Assembly: GCF_900240335.1 (NCBI RefSeq)
Contig: NZ_LT964979.1
Location: 1,798,001 to 1,862,000, forward strand
Reading direction: 5' to 3'
Length of the DNA: 64,000 nt
DNA from: Flavimobilis massiliensis
GTDB taxonomy: Bacteria > Actinomycetota > Actinomycetes > Actinomycetales > Cellulomonadaceae
Shown: in pieces, positions 48,737-57,115 of the stretch
Layout of the letters: each line of letters opens with the position of its first letter
Numbering within the stretch: the stretch's first letter is position 1
Position numbers and translations under genes: made by a program
Notes under the pieces: generated by a model
Seen by the model: only the letters and a program-made list of their open reading frames with translations
Database searches by the model: none
Told to the model about the DNA's origin: nothing

Positions 48737-51580
48737 TCAGGCGTTGGTCTCGTCGATCTCCTCGAGGACGGTCGCCCCGAGGATCTGCACGACGAGCGGC
48801 ACACCCATGAGCGTCGTCTCCGTGAACGGCACGGAGTCCTCGTACTCCTCGTACGACGGCTCGTCGGACGGCGGGACGTCGTCGTGCGGGGGTTCGTCGG
48901 CGCTCGCAGTGCGGGGATGTGCAGCGTGCGTCCGGGCCGCGAGCGCGGCCGCACGGGCGGCGGCGGCGCCTGTGAGACGCCCGCCCTCCGGGGCGGCAGG
49001 CGTCGGGCTCGGTGCGGGCCGGGCTGCGGGCGCCGGCTCGTGCCGTTGCTGGGGCTCGGCGACGATCCGCTCGACGACGTTCGTCCACGGGTCCGTCGCG
49101 GGCGCCGACGCGTCTGCGGCGGACACGACAGGCGCCGAGCGTTCCGGGGCGGCAGTCGCCAACGACGAGTCGACCGGGACGACGTCCCACGTCACCTCGG
49201 ATGCGGCCGGACTCGACTCCGCCGGAGCTGCCGTGCGCTCGTCGGGCGTCCAGGTGCCGACGGGCACGACGTCCCACGAGTCGACGGTCCCGGAGGAGAC
49301 CGTGGTGCCGCCCGGTGCGGGCTGCGTCAGCGGTTCCTGCGACTGCGCTCGGTGCGATGCGTCGGGACGAGCCGCGCCGTCATGGCGAGCAGGCTCGTCG
49401 CGCTGCGCCGGAACGTCATGACCTGCAGGAGCGTCGGGGTGTGCAGGCGCGTCGGGGGGTGCAGGAGCGTCGCCGACGGTCGCGTGCACGCGCGTGGCGG
49501 GTGCGGCAACGGCGGCCGACTGCGGACGCGCCGCGGGTGCCCCCGTGCTGCCGTGCGTGGACGGCTCCGTGGGCGCACCCGGCGCGGGCCCATCGCCCTG
49601 GACCTCACCCTCGACGCGGACGTCGTAGCCGAGCGTCTCCTTGACGGCCTGCTGCACGAGGGCGGAGTGCGGGCCGTTACGGAACGCCGAGACGAGGCCG
49701 GGAGCCGTGAACGCGAGGCGCAGGGTCGTCGGGGTGAGCTCGGCGACGCGGGAGTTGTCCTTGACGAGCACCCACGTCGCCTTCTTGAGGTCCGAGAGCG
49801 TCGCGAGGACCTCGTCCCACCGGCGGCGCAGCGTCTCGGAGTCTTCGCCCGCTGCGGTTGCGGGCGCGCGGGTCGCGTCGTCGTCCGTCTCACGCGGCTC
49901 GGGAGCGGCAGGCTCAGCGGACGTTGACGACTCAGGCACGACGGTCGGCTCAGTCTCGCGCTCAGGATGCGGCTGGACGTCGGCCGCCGGCGCAGGTTCG
50001 GTGCCAGGTGCTGGCTCGACGACGAGCGCGGGCTCGGCCACCGGCTCTGGCACGCTCACGGGCCCCGGCTCGTCGACCGCTGACGGAACGTCCCACGGCG
50101 GGGGTGCGTCGTCCTCGTAAACCGGCTGCGGCTGCACCGGTGACGCGACGTCCGCGGCCGGCGTAGCGGCCGCAGAGGCGACCGCCGCCGCTGCCGGCGC
50201 TGCAGCCGGAGCGGACGCAGGAGCAGCTGCCGGAGTCGGCGCAGTCACGGGCCCCTTCCCCGTCGCTGCGGCGAGCGCGGCACGCGCGGCCGAGGCCCCG
50301 CGTCCGGCATCCCCGCGCGGGGCGGGCGCCGAGTACTCCTCGCGCGGAGCTGCTGGGGCTCCGGCCGCCGGGGAAGCGTCAGGCGTGGCGCCACCGGACG
50401 CGACGACGGGGCCGAGTCCGCGCTCGAGCCGGTCGAGGCGCGACGCAAGCGACTGCTCGCCGCCCGCGGCGGCCGGCAGGAGCAGCCGGGCGCACAGGAG
50501 CTCGAGATGCATGCGGGGCGAGGTCGCACCGCTCATCGACGTGAGCGCGTCGTTCGTGAGGTCCGCGGCGCGCGAGAGCTCGGCGACACCCATCGCGGCG
50601 GCCTGCGACCGCATGCGGTCGAGCTGGTCGGCAGGCACGTCACGCAGCACAGCCTCGGCGTCGTCGCCCGAGACAGCGATGACGACGAGGTCACGCAGCC
50701 GCTCGAGCACGTCCTCGACGAAGCGGCGCGGCTCGTGCCCCGAGCCGACGACGCGGTCGACGACTCGGAACAGCGCGGCGCCGTCGCGCGAGGCGACCGA
50801 CTCCACAGCGTCGTCGAGCAGGGTCGCGTGCGTGTAGCCGAGCAGCGCGACCGCAAGCTCGTAGTCGACGCCTTCGGGGCCCGAGCCCGCGATGAGCTGG
50901 TCCATCACGGAGAGCGTGTCGCGCACGGACCCGCCGCCCGCGCGCACGACGAGCGGCAGTACGCCAGGTCCGACGGGCACGCCCTCGGCCGCGCAGAGCT
51001 TCTCGAGCAGCGGGACCATGACGTCCGGCGGCACGAGCCGGAACGGGTAGTGGTGCGTGCGCGAGCGGATGGTGCCGATGACCTTGTCTGGCTCGGTCGT
51101 CGCGAAGATGAACTTCAGGTACGCCGGCGGCTCCTCGACGATCTTCAGGAGCGCGTTGAAGCCCTGAGGCGTCACCATGTGCGCCTCGTCGAGGATGAAG
51201 ATCTTGAAGCGGTCACGCGTCGGTGAGAATGTCGCGCGCTCGCGCAGCTCGCGGGCGTCGTCGACGCCGCCGTGGCTCGCGGCGTCGATCTCGACGACGT
51301 CGAGGCTGCCCGCGCCGCCCGTCGCGAGGTCGACGCACGACGGGCACGTGCCGCACGGGGTATCCGTCGGTGTCGCGTCGGTGTTCGCGTGGCAGTTGAG
51401 GATGCGCGCGAGAATGCGCGCCGACGTCGTCTTGCCGCAGCCGCGCGGCCCTGAGAAGAGGTACGCGTGGTTGACGCGGTTGGAGCGCAGCGCCTGCCGC
51501 AGGGGTGCCGTGACGTGCTCCTGCCCGACGACGTCGGCGAAGGAGTCCGGGCGGTAACGGCGGTAGAGGGGTGTGCTCAC
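48737..51580 (-). CDS. dnaX: DNA polymerase III subunits gamma/tau
   Basis: The 947-residue clamp-loader ATPase starts STPLYRRYRPDSFADVVGQ. Walker A is GPRGCGKTT (about 44-52), the zinc module has cysteines in ILNCHANT and CGTCPSCVD, and Walker B is FILDEAHM. Domain III and a long Ala/Pro/Glu low-complexity linker follow (about 400-850), usual for actinobacterial tau, then a short C-terminal segment ending ATVLEEIDETNA. No slippery A6 or similar frameshift site is visible. The start is GTG; 17 bases upstream the assembly turns into degraded adapter, so its promoter is lost. Confidence 0.95.
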   Translation of the reverse strand: MSTPLYRRYRPDSFADVVGQEHVTAPLRQALRSNRVNHAYLFSGPRGCGKTTSARILARILNCHANTDATPTDTPCGTCPSCVDLATGGAGSLDVVEIDAASHGGVDDARELRERATFSPTRDRFKIFILDEAHMVTPQGFNALLKIVEEPPAYLKFIFATTEPDKVIGTIRSRTHHYPFRLVPPDVMVPLLEKLCAAEGVPVGPGVLPLVVRAGGGSVRDTLSVMDQLIAGSGPEGVDYELAVALLGYTHATLLDDAVESVASRDGAALFRVVDRVVGSGHEPRRFVEDVLERLRDLVVIAVSGDDAEAVLRDVPADQLDRMRSQAAAMGVAELSRAADLTNDALTSMSGATSPRMHLELLCARLLLPAAAGGEQSLASRLDRLERGLGPVVASGGATPDASPAAGAPAAPREEYSAPAPRGDAGRGASAARAALAAATGKGPVTAPTPAAAPASAPAAAPAAAAVASAAATPAADVASPVQPQPVYEDDAPPPWDVPSAVDEPGPVSVPEPVAEPALVVEPAPGTEPAPAADVQPHPERETEPTVVPESSTSAEPAAPEPRETDDDATRAPATAAGEDSETLRRRWDEVLATLSDLKKATWVLVKDNSRVAELTPTTLRLAFTAPGLVSAFRNGPHSALVQQAVKETLGYDVRVEGEVQGDGPAPGAPTEPSTHGSTGAPAARPQSAAVAAPATRVHATVGDAPAPPDAPAHPDAPAGHDVPAQRDEPARHDGAARPDASHRAQSQEPLTQPAPGGTTVSSGTVDSWDVVPVGTWTPDERTAAPAESSPAASEVTWDVVPVDSSLATAAPERSAPVVSAADASAPATDPWTNVVERIVAEPQQRHEPAPAARPAPSPTPAAPEGGRLTGAAAARAAALAARTHAAHPRTASADEPPHDDVPPSDEPSYEEYEDSVPFTETTLMGVPLVVQILGATVLEEIDETNA

Positions 51581-51596
51581 GGGCCCCCCCCAACCG

Positions 51597-51850
51597 CTGT
51601 CTCCTATTCACAATTCCTCGCCCCCGCGACCGTAACTGATACCCGTTGCCGCCCCCCTCCTTCAAAAAAAAAACTCTAATGCCGTCTTCTTCTTTCACAC
51701 AACCNNNNNNNNNNNCTGCGAGTGTGACAGCAGCTGGTCGGTCTAAGTCTCCGCATGCAACTCAATTCGCTGATTTTATGTGTTTTGTGAGGTACGGAGA
51801 GCCCCAGAAACGTAGCCGTCGGGCGGTGTCGGCAGCGTCAGATGTGTATA
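51597..51850. other. Assembly gap filled with degraded Illumina/Nextera adapter
   Basis: CTGTCTCCTATTCACA at 51597 matches the Nextera adapter CTGTCTCTTATACACA. ATGCCGTCTTCTTCTTTC near 51679 matches the Illumina P7 end. Eleven N lie at 51705-51715. GTCGGCAGCGTCAGATGTGTATA at 51828-51850 is an exact Nextera read-1 adapter. The sequence has no biological meaning; dnaX and metI may not be true neighbours. Confidence 0.95.
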
Positions 51851-52536
51851 CGCGACACCCGCAGCACCTTGCGGGCCAGGAGGTTGCCGGCCCCCTGGAC
51901 GATCTGCACGACGACGACGATGACGATGACCGCGACGTACGTGACCTCCCAGTTGAAGCGCTGATAGCCGAAGCGGATCGCGAAGTCACCGATGCCGCCG
52001 CCGCCGATGAGCCCCGCCATCGCGGACATGTCGACGACCCCGATGAAGAGGAACGTGTAGCCGAGGATGAGCGGCCCGAGCGCCTCGGGGATGAGCACCG
52101 ACCACACGACCCGGAACCGCGACGCACCCATGGCGCGCGCGGCCTCGACGACCCCGGGGTCGACCGCGACGAGGTTCTGCTCGACGAGCCGCGAGAACGC
52201 GAACGACGCCATGATCGTCATCGGCAGGATGACGGCCCTCGTGCCGATCGTCGTGCCGACGACCGCATAGGTGAGGGGCCCGATCGCCGTGAGGAAGATG
52301 ATGAACGGGATGGGCCGCACGATGTTGACGAGCACGTTGAGCACGACGTTGACGACGCGGTTGCCGTAGAGGTTGCCCGCGCGCGTCACGTAGAGCGCGA
52401 GGCCGAGCGCGAGCCCGACGGCTCCACCGATGACGACGGCGACGCCGACCATGTAGAGCGTCTGGCCGAGCGACTCCCACATGACGGGCAGGAGCCGGTC
52501 CCAGTCCGTGGGCCGGGCAGCAGCGACGAGGGTCAT
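51851..52536 (-). CDS. metI: Methionine ABC transporter permease MetI (3' end lost)
   Basis: About 228 residues remain of a five-helix permease of the MetI family. ESLGQTLYMVGVAVVIGGAV is the first helix region; the coupling loop is DPGVVEAARAMGASRFRVVW; GLIGGGGIGDFAIRFGYQRF is highly typical of MetI. The last few codons are replaced by adapter, which creates a false stop. ATG 52536 overlaps the stop of metN by four bases. Confidence 0.9.
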
Positions 52537-53630
52537 GCGGGCTCTCCCTTCGAGGCACGCGGCCCGACGGCGTCGGGGTCGACGAGGGGGTGGTCGGCGG
52601 TGCCGAGGTCGAGGACCGTCGTGGTGCGTCCGAGGTCGGCGACGAACGCCGCGATCGCGTCGTCGTCACCGGCGATCTCGAGCGTGAGCGACCCGTAGGG
52701 GCGCTCCGCGATCTCCGTGATGCCGCCGTAGATGACGGTGCCGTCGACGGGGTGGTCGCGCAGCGCGCGCGTGAGCTCGCCCGACGCGCCGCCGTCCTCG
52801 CGGACGCCGACCGTGATGATGCGGCCCGGGTGCCGTCGTCTCAGCCGCTCGAGCGCGGCCGGGCTCGGCCGGTCGCGCAGCGCCGTCCCGACGAAGCGAC
52901 GGGTCGCGGCGTGCCGGGGCCGCGCGAAGACGTCGTACACGTCACCGTGCTCGACGACCATGCCGTCCTCCATGACAGCGACGCGGTCGCACACGTACTT
53001 GACGACCTCCATCTCGTGCGTGATGACGACGACGGTGACGCCGAGCTCGACGTTGACGCGCTTGACGAGGTCGAGGACGTCCTGCGTCGTCTCGGGGTCG
53101 AGCGCGCTCGTCGACTCGTCGGCGAGGAGGATCGTCGGGTTCGTCGCGAGGGCGCGGGCGATGCCGACGCGCTGCTTCTGGCCGCCCGAAAGCTGCGACG
53201 GGTACGCGCGGGCCTTGTCGGAGAGGCCGACGAACTCGAGGAGTTCGGCGACGCGCGCGGCGCGTCGGGCACGCGACCACCCGGCGACCTTGAGCGGATA
53301 GGCGACGTTGCCCGCGACCGTGCGCGAGGCGAGCAGGTTGAACTGCTGGAAGATCATGCCGATGCCGGCGCGGGCCGCGCGCAGCTCGGACTCCTTGAGG
53401 GAGTGGACGTCACGGCCGTCGACGAGCACGCGACCGCTCGTCACCGGCTCGAGCGCGTTGATGAGGCGCACGAGCGTCGACTTGCCGGCGCCCGAGTAGC
53501 CGATGACGCCGAAGATCTCGCCGTCGCCAATCGCCAGGTCGACGCCGTCGACCGCACGCACCTCGCCCTTCGCCGTGCGGAAGATCTTCGTGGCGTTCTC
53601 GAAGAGCACCTTGGGCTGGGTCTGGCTCAT
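52533..53630 (-). CDS. metN: Methionine ABC transporter ATPase MetN
   Basis: The 365-residue ATPase has Walker A GYSGAGKST, signature LSGGQKQR and Walker B ILLADESTSALDP, with VITHEMEVVK. A C-terminal NIL-type regulatory domain (about 270-350) includes ELTRALRDHPVDGTVIYGGI; in E. coli this domain binds methionine and blocks uptake. It is preceded by metQ after a strong hairpin and followed by metI. Confidence 0.94.
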   Translation of the reverse strand: MSQTQPKVLFENATKIFRTAKGEVRAVDGVDLAIGDGEIFGVIGYSGAGKSTLVRLINALEPVTSGRVLVDGRDVHSLKESELRAARAGIGMIFQQFNLLASRTVAGNVAYPLKVAGWSRARRAARVAELLEFVGLSDKARAYPSQLSGGQKQRVGIARALATNPTILLADESTSALDPETTQDVLDLVKRVNVELGVTVVVITHEMEVVKYVCDRVAVMEDGMVVEHGDVYDVFARPRHAATRRFVGTALRDRPSPAALERLRRRHPGRIITVGVREDGGASGELTRALRDHPVDGTVIYGGITEIAERPYGSLTLEIAGDDDAIAAFVADLGRTTTVLDLGTADHPLVDPDAVGPRASKGEPA

Positions 53631-53766
53631 GCGGCGTGGGTCCTGTCGTCGTCAGGGCGTGCGGTGCCACCCCTATCGTGCCGTGCTCGAACGGTCGCCG
53701 CCCAGGGCCCCCTGAAATCCCGGGCGACGACCGCGACGGTGACGCCTGCCCCGGCCGCACCGTCGT

Positions 53767-53801
53767 CATGCCCGGGGCGCGCGCTGCGCGCCCCGGGCAT
53801 G
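53767..53801 (-). terminator. Strong stem-loop between metQ and metN
   Basis: A 16-bp GC-rich stem (CATGCCCGGGGCGCGC with its complement) with a three-base loop lies four bases after the metQ stop. It may partly terminate transcription so that the binding lipoprotein is made in excess. Confidence 0.65.
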
Positions 53802-53804
53802 TAC

Positions 53805-54707
53805 TCACTCGCCTGCGCGCACCTGCGCCTCGACGTCCGCGAGGTAGCCCGCGAGGGTTGCGGCGTCCTCGTGGACGATGACGCCCGTGCCGCCCGACGC
53901 GGTCTTGAGCGCCTCCTCGACCTCGGGGGTCTGGGCGAGCTCGATGAGCTTGAGGAACGTCGGGTTGTCCTTGTCCTCGGCGCGGGCGGCCCACACGTTG
54001 ATGTACGGACGCGCGCCGACGGACGCCGGGTCGTCCTGCGCGAGGGCGTCGGTGGGCTCGAGGCCCGCGTCGGCGATGAAGTCGTTGTTGATGATCGCGC
54101 CGTCGACCGACTTCAGGGAGATCGCGGTCTGCGCAGCGTCGACCGGCGTCACCTTGACCTTCGACTCGGGCAGGACGTCGAGCTCGGTCGACGAGAGGGT
54201 TCCACCGTCACGGAGCTGGACGAGGCCCGCGCTCTGGAGGACGAAGAGCGCACGGTTGAGGTTCGTCGGGTCGTTCGGGACGGCGATCTCGCCGCCCTCG
54301 GGGATGTCGGCGACCGACGTGTGCTTCTCGGAGTAGAGCGCGAGCGGGTAGATCGCGGTCGAGCCGAGCGCGACGAGGTCCTCGTCGGCCGAAACGTTGT
54401 AGTCCGCGAGGTACTGGATGTGCTGGAACTGGTTGAGGTCGAGCTGGCCCTGCGTGAGCGCGGGGTTGGGCTCGGGGTAGGCCGTGAAGTTCACGAGCTC
54501 GACCTCGATGCCCTCGGCCTTGGCCTTTTCGACGAGCACGGGCCACTGGTCGTCCTGCGAGCCGACGACGCCGACGCGCACCTTGACGGGCGTCGTGCCG
54601 CCGGACGTCGTGCCCGTCGCGGCGGGCGTGCCGTCGTCGGAGGAGCAGGCGGCGAGACCGAGCGCGAGGGCGGCGGTCGCGGCGAGTGCGGTGAGCTTGC
54701 GGTTCAT
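53805..54707 (-). CDS. metQ: Methionine-binding lipoprotein MetQ
   Basis: The 300-residue lipoprotein has a signal peptide with lipobox ALGLAACSS (Cys21) and the NlpA/MetQ fold: VRVGVVGSQDDQWPVLVEKA, FQHIQYLADYNVSADEDLV, PNDPTNLNRALFVLQSAGL, and DGAIINNDFIADAGL. It delivers methionine to MetI/MetN. ATG 54707 is used; an in-frame upstream codon at 55028 would add a 107-residue non-signal leader. A putative leader peptide with Cys and Met codons and hairpins precede it. Confidence 0.94.
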   Translation of the reverse strand: MNRKLTALAATAALALGLAACSSDDGTPAATGTTSGGTTPVKVRVGVVGSQDDQWPVLVEKAKAEGIEVELVNFTAYPEPNPALTQGQLDLNQFQHIQYLADYNVSADEDLVALGSTAIYPLALYSEKHTSVADIPEGGEIAVPNDPTNLNRALFVLQSAGLVQLRDGGTLSSTELDVLPESKVKVTPVDAAQTAISLKSVDGAIINNDFIADAGLEPTDALAQDDPASVGARPYINVWAARAEDKDNPTFLKLIELAQTPEVEEALKTASGGTGVIVHEDAATLAGYLADVEAQVRAGE

Positions 54708-54925
54708 GGGAGTTCTCGCTTCGTGTGTCTCGCGTGCAGGGGCTGCACGCTGCGGCGCGTGTGCGCCAGGAGGCATGGGGATCCGGGGTCTGCTCCGAGG
54801 CACGACCGTCCGGAGGCGTGCTTCTGGGGTGAGGCGGGGATCAGGGCACCTGGGGTGCCCGGCAGGGAGGCCTTCCGACTGACGACCGCGGCGCGGTCGG
54901 GTCCCTCTGGACGCGGCTCGGTGGC
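54708..54925 (-). other. Structured leader region of the met operon
   Basis: The region between the leader peptide and metQ has hairpins, including GGGCACC with GGTGCCC at 54845-54861 and a CGACCGC/GCGGTCG stem near 54884-54900. I cannot fit it to a known SAM riboswitch class. It may form alternative structures controlled by the leader peptide. Confidence 0.35.
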
Positions 54926-55021
54926 TCAGGCCTGCGCGGCCCGCTGCGGCATTCGCCCGCACATCACGTCGCGACGACAGGTCGCGGCGGTGCGGGTCGT
55001 GGTGCAGCGGGTGGCGGTCAT
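54926..55021 (-). CDS. Putative Cys/Met leader peptide upstream of metQ
   Basis: A 31-residue frame, MTATRCTTTRTAATCRRDV then MCGRMPQRAAQA, ends 218 bases before metQ. Three Cys (6, 15, 21) and internal Met (20, 24) codons, and the Arg-rich CRRDVMCGR core, resemble the small leader peptides placed before sulfur-metabolism genes in actinobacteria. CATGGT lies six bases before the ATG as a possible -10 box of a leaderless start. Translation would sense cysteine or methionine supply. No other gene is seen in the 575 bases between metQ and the SRP RNA. Confidence 0.5.
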   Translation of the reverse strand: MTATRCTTTRTAATCRRDVMCGRMPQRAAQA

Positions 55022-55282
55022 GGGACAACCATGCGCCGACGACGACGGCGAGGGCCAGCCAGCACCGGCAGAATCTCGCATGGTGGACCGTACGATCTCG
55101 CGACGGCAGTGCATCGAAGGACGTGAACGCGGAGATTCCGCCGATGCTGCTCGTTCACGAGTGTCCACATGGCGAGTGCTTCGTGGGCTCACGATTGCGC
55201 GCCGGCCCCCGACGTGACCGGGCATCGCTGGGCGCCTCCGTGGCGCGCCTCCGTGGCGCGGAGAGACAGCGCGGACACAAAG

Positions 55283-55370
55283 GACCCCCCGTGCACCCGC
55301 CAGAGCTCACCTACCCTTGCTGCCTTCCGGCCCTGGGGGAGTTCAGCGAGATAACGCCGCACGAGGGGTC
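55283..55370 (-). ncRNA. ffs: Signal recognition particle RNA, small type (4.5S)
   Basis: On the minus strand the conserved helix-8 tip reads CCCCCAGGGCCGGAAGGCAG, then CAAGGGTAGGTGAGCTCTGG, and the ends pair as CCCCTCGTGC with GCACGGGGGG. This is the Ffh-binding hairpin of bacterial SRP RNA. Its neighbours tRNA-Ser and (across the met genes) dnaX are typical for actinobacteria. Confidence 0.93.
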
Positions 55371-55506
55371 TGCCCGGAAGTCTAGCGGAGGGCCACGCCC
55401 CCGGCCGAATCGGCCCGCCCCGCGCCGCAGCGCCCCGCTGCGGGGCTGGCCCGCGCGGATTCGGCCTGCGAGCCATCCTCGGGTATTCTCGGAGACGCTG
55501 TTGCCA

Positions 55507-55591
55507 GGAGGATTCGCCTAGTGGCCTATGGCGCCGTCTTGGAAAGGCGGTTGGGTGCAAGCCCTCGGGGGTTCGAATCCCCCATCCTCCG
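55507..55591 (+). tRNA. tRNA-Ser (anticodon GGA)
   Basis: The acceptor stem GGAGGAT pairs with ATCCTCC; the anticodon stem CCGTC/GGCGG holds loop TTGGAAA (anticodon GGA). A long variable arm (GGG...GCCC) is class II and serine-specific. The T-arm is GGGGGTTCGAATCCCCC. CCA is not encoded. Confidence 0.97.
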
Positions 55592-55649
55592 CAGAATGAG
55601 AGAGACCCTCGAACCACGCTTTTCGGTTCGAGGGTCTCTCTCGTTCTGC
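55591..55649 (+). terminator. Long terminator hairpin after tRNA-Ser
   Basis: A 25-bp stem with one G-T pair (GCAGAATGAGAGAGACCCTC at its outer left side) around ACGCTTTTC follows at once. It is longer than a normal terminator but is placed to end the tRNA transcript. Confidence 0.8.
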
Positions 55650-55697
55650 GAACGCACGGAGCGGATTCGGGAGGGCCCGCAGCGAAGCGAGGAGCCC

Positions 55698-55760
55698 GGC
55701 TCCCCCGACTCGTAGGTCTCCAGCACATCGAACAGTGCCCAGCACCTACGAGTCGCGGGG
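55698..55760. repeat. Dispersed palindromic repeat, copy D
   Basis: GACTCGTAGG at 55707-55716 and CCTACGAGTC at 55745-55754 are perfect outer arms; the middle CCAGCACATCGAACAGTGCC matches copy C with one deletion. It lies about 50 bases beyond the tRNA-Ser terminator, the same placement as copy A after tRNA-Pro. Confidence 0.85.
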
Positions 55761-55843
55761 AGGGACCGCGCCGGGTGGGTCGGTTGCGGCATGTCCTACC
55801 CAGGGCCGAGTCGCGACGCGCCGAATGGTGGGACCATGGGGCC

Positions 55844-56446
55844 ATGCGTTCTGTCCTTCGTGGTTCCTGCGTGCTCGCGGCCGTCCTGCTCGCGCTTTCG
55901 CCCGTTCACGCCTCCCCGGCATCGGCGCACAACCCGCCCCCGGTCCCGACGCCCGCCGACGGCGCGACGCTCGACGCCGCGCCCGCGGAGGTGCGTCTCG
56001 ACTACAGCGCCCCGATCCTCGCGGTCGGTTCGGTGCTCGAGGTCACGGGCCCGGACGGGTCGACGGTGTCCGACGGCGCGAGCGTCGTCGGTGAGAAGGA
56101 CGTCGTCCAGGCGATCACGGACGCGGGCCCGGGCGAGTACACGCTCGTGTGGCGGGTGACGTCCGAGGACGGTCACCCGGTCGACGGCACGAGCACGTTC
56201 ACGGTCACGGCTGCGGAGCCGACGACGGCTCCCGAGGAGACGTCGGCCGCGCCGACGAGCGAGGCTCCGACGACGGACGCTCCGACGTCCGAAGCACCGA
56301 CGACTCCCGCCCCCTCGGCGACGGCCGCTCCGACGCCCGCGCCCGAGGACGGCTCGGACCTACTCGTCGTCGGCGGCGCCGTGGCCTTGGTGCTCGCGGT
56401 CGTCACGGCCGCCGTCCTCGTCGTCCGCAAGGCCCGCACGCGCTGA
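55844..56446 (+). CDS. CopC-domain copper-binding membrane protein
   Basis: The 200-residue protein has a signal peptide (SVLRGSCVLAAVLLALSPVH, cut near ASA/HNPP), a CopC domain (mature N-terminal His then PVPTPADGATLDAAPAEVRL, ending WRVTSEDGHPVDGTSTFTV), a Pro/Thr/Ala-rich linker and one C-terminal membrane helix (LLVVGGAVALVLAVVTAAVL). CopC domains bind copper outside the membrane with the N-terminal His and a later DGHPV His. No CopD partner is adjacent. ATG 55844 is used. Confidence 0.88.
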   Translation: MRSVLRGSCVLAAVLLALSPVHASPASAHNPPPVPTPADGATLDAAPAEVRLDYSAPILAVGSVLEVTGPDGSTVSDGASVVGEKDVVQAITDAGPGEYTLVWRVTSEDGHPVDGTSTFTVTAAEPTTAPEETSAAPTSEAPTTDAPTSEAPTTPAPSATAAPTPAPEDGSDLLVVGGAVALVLAVVTAAVLVVRKARTR

Positions 56447-56686
56447 CGCGTGCTCGCCCCGCGAGACACGCGGCACGCACCCACCAGCGCGACGTCCCAC
56501 CCGCCGCCGCCCCGAGCCCACCCACGACCCCACCCCGGAGGTGCACCCATGTCCGCAGGCCAGATCCGTCGGACGAGCGTCCGTGAGGTCTACGTGCGTC
56601 GCGCCCAGGCCGCGTCCGGTGAAGGTCGTGCGCAGGACGGCGGGCTTCCCGGGTCCCGGGACGACGCGCGCCCTAGACTCGCTGGC

Positions 56687-57115
56687 GTGATCTTCCGTGG
56701 CGTCGGCGAGGGCCGTCCGTACCCCGACCACGGCCTCGTCACGCCCAAGGACTGGTCGGCGGTGCCGCCGCGTCAGGTGCGGCTCGACGAGCTCGTGACG
56801 ACGAAGAAGACACTGAGCCTCGACTCGCTGCTCTCGGACGACTCGACGTTCTACGGCGACCTCTTCGCGCACGTCGTCCAGCACAAGGGCGTCATGTACC
56901 TCGAGGACGGGCTGCACCGCGCTGTGCGCGCCGCGCTTCAGCAGCGTGCGGTGCTGCACGCGCGCGTCCTCGTCGTCGCGGACGACGCCGCGCCCGTGAC
57001 GCCGGCTGCCACGTCGAGCGACGGCACGCCGAGTCCCGCGCCCGCGCCGTCGCCCGCGACCCCCGCTCTTCCTGCTGATGACGACTCCACGACACCGCCG
57101 AGGACCACCCTGTGA
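56687..57115 (+). CDS. Conserved protein with ParB-like DGxHR motif
   Basis: The 142-residue protein has a conserved body (VPPRQVRLDELVTTKKTLSL, YGDLFAHVVQHKGVMYLEDG then LHRAVRAALQQ) and a Pro/Ala-rich tail (about 105-142). The LEDGLHRAVRA block resembles the DGHHR motif of ParB/sulfiredoxin-fold proteins, but I cannot assign activity. Similar proteins are sometimes labelled VapB antitoxins without an obvious toxin. A TAGACT box lies seven bases before the GTG start. The stop overlaps the next start by four bases. Confidence 0.65.
   Translation: MIFRGVGEGRPYPDHGLVTPKDWSAVPPRQVRLDELVTTKKTLSLDSLLSDDSTFYGDLFAHVVQHKGVMYLEDGLHRAVRAALQQRAVLHARVLVVADDAAPVTPAATSSDGTPSPAPAPSPATPALPADDDSTTPPRTTL

Noticed and set aside
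51646..52698. A 350-codon plus-strand frame across the gap
   Set aside because: It runs through adapter and N bases and is antisense to metI/metN; its translation is Asp/Arg-rich antisense noise.
54708..54960. A SAM riboswitch before metQ
   Set aside because: Despite AGAGGGA- and GGTGCC-like fragments, I could not assemble the conserved core of SAM-I or SAM-IV; kept only as an unassigned structured leader.
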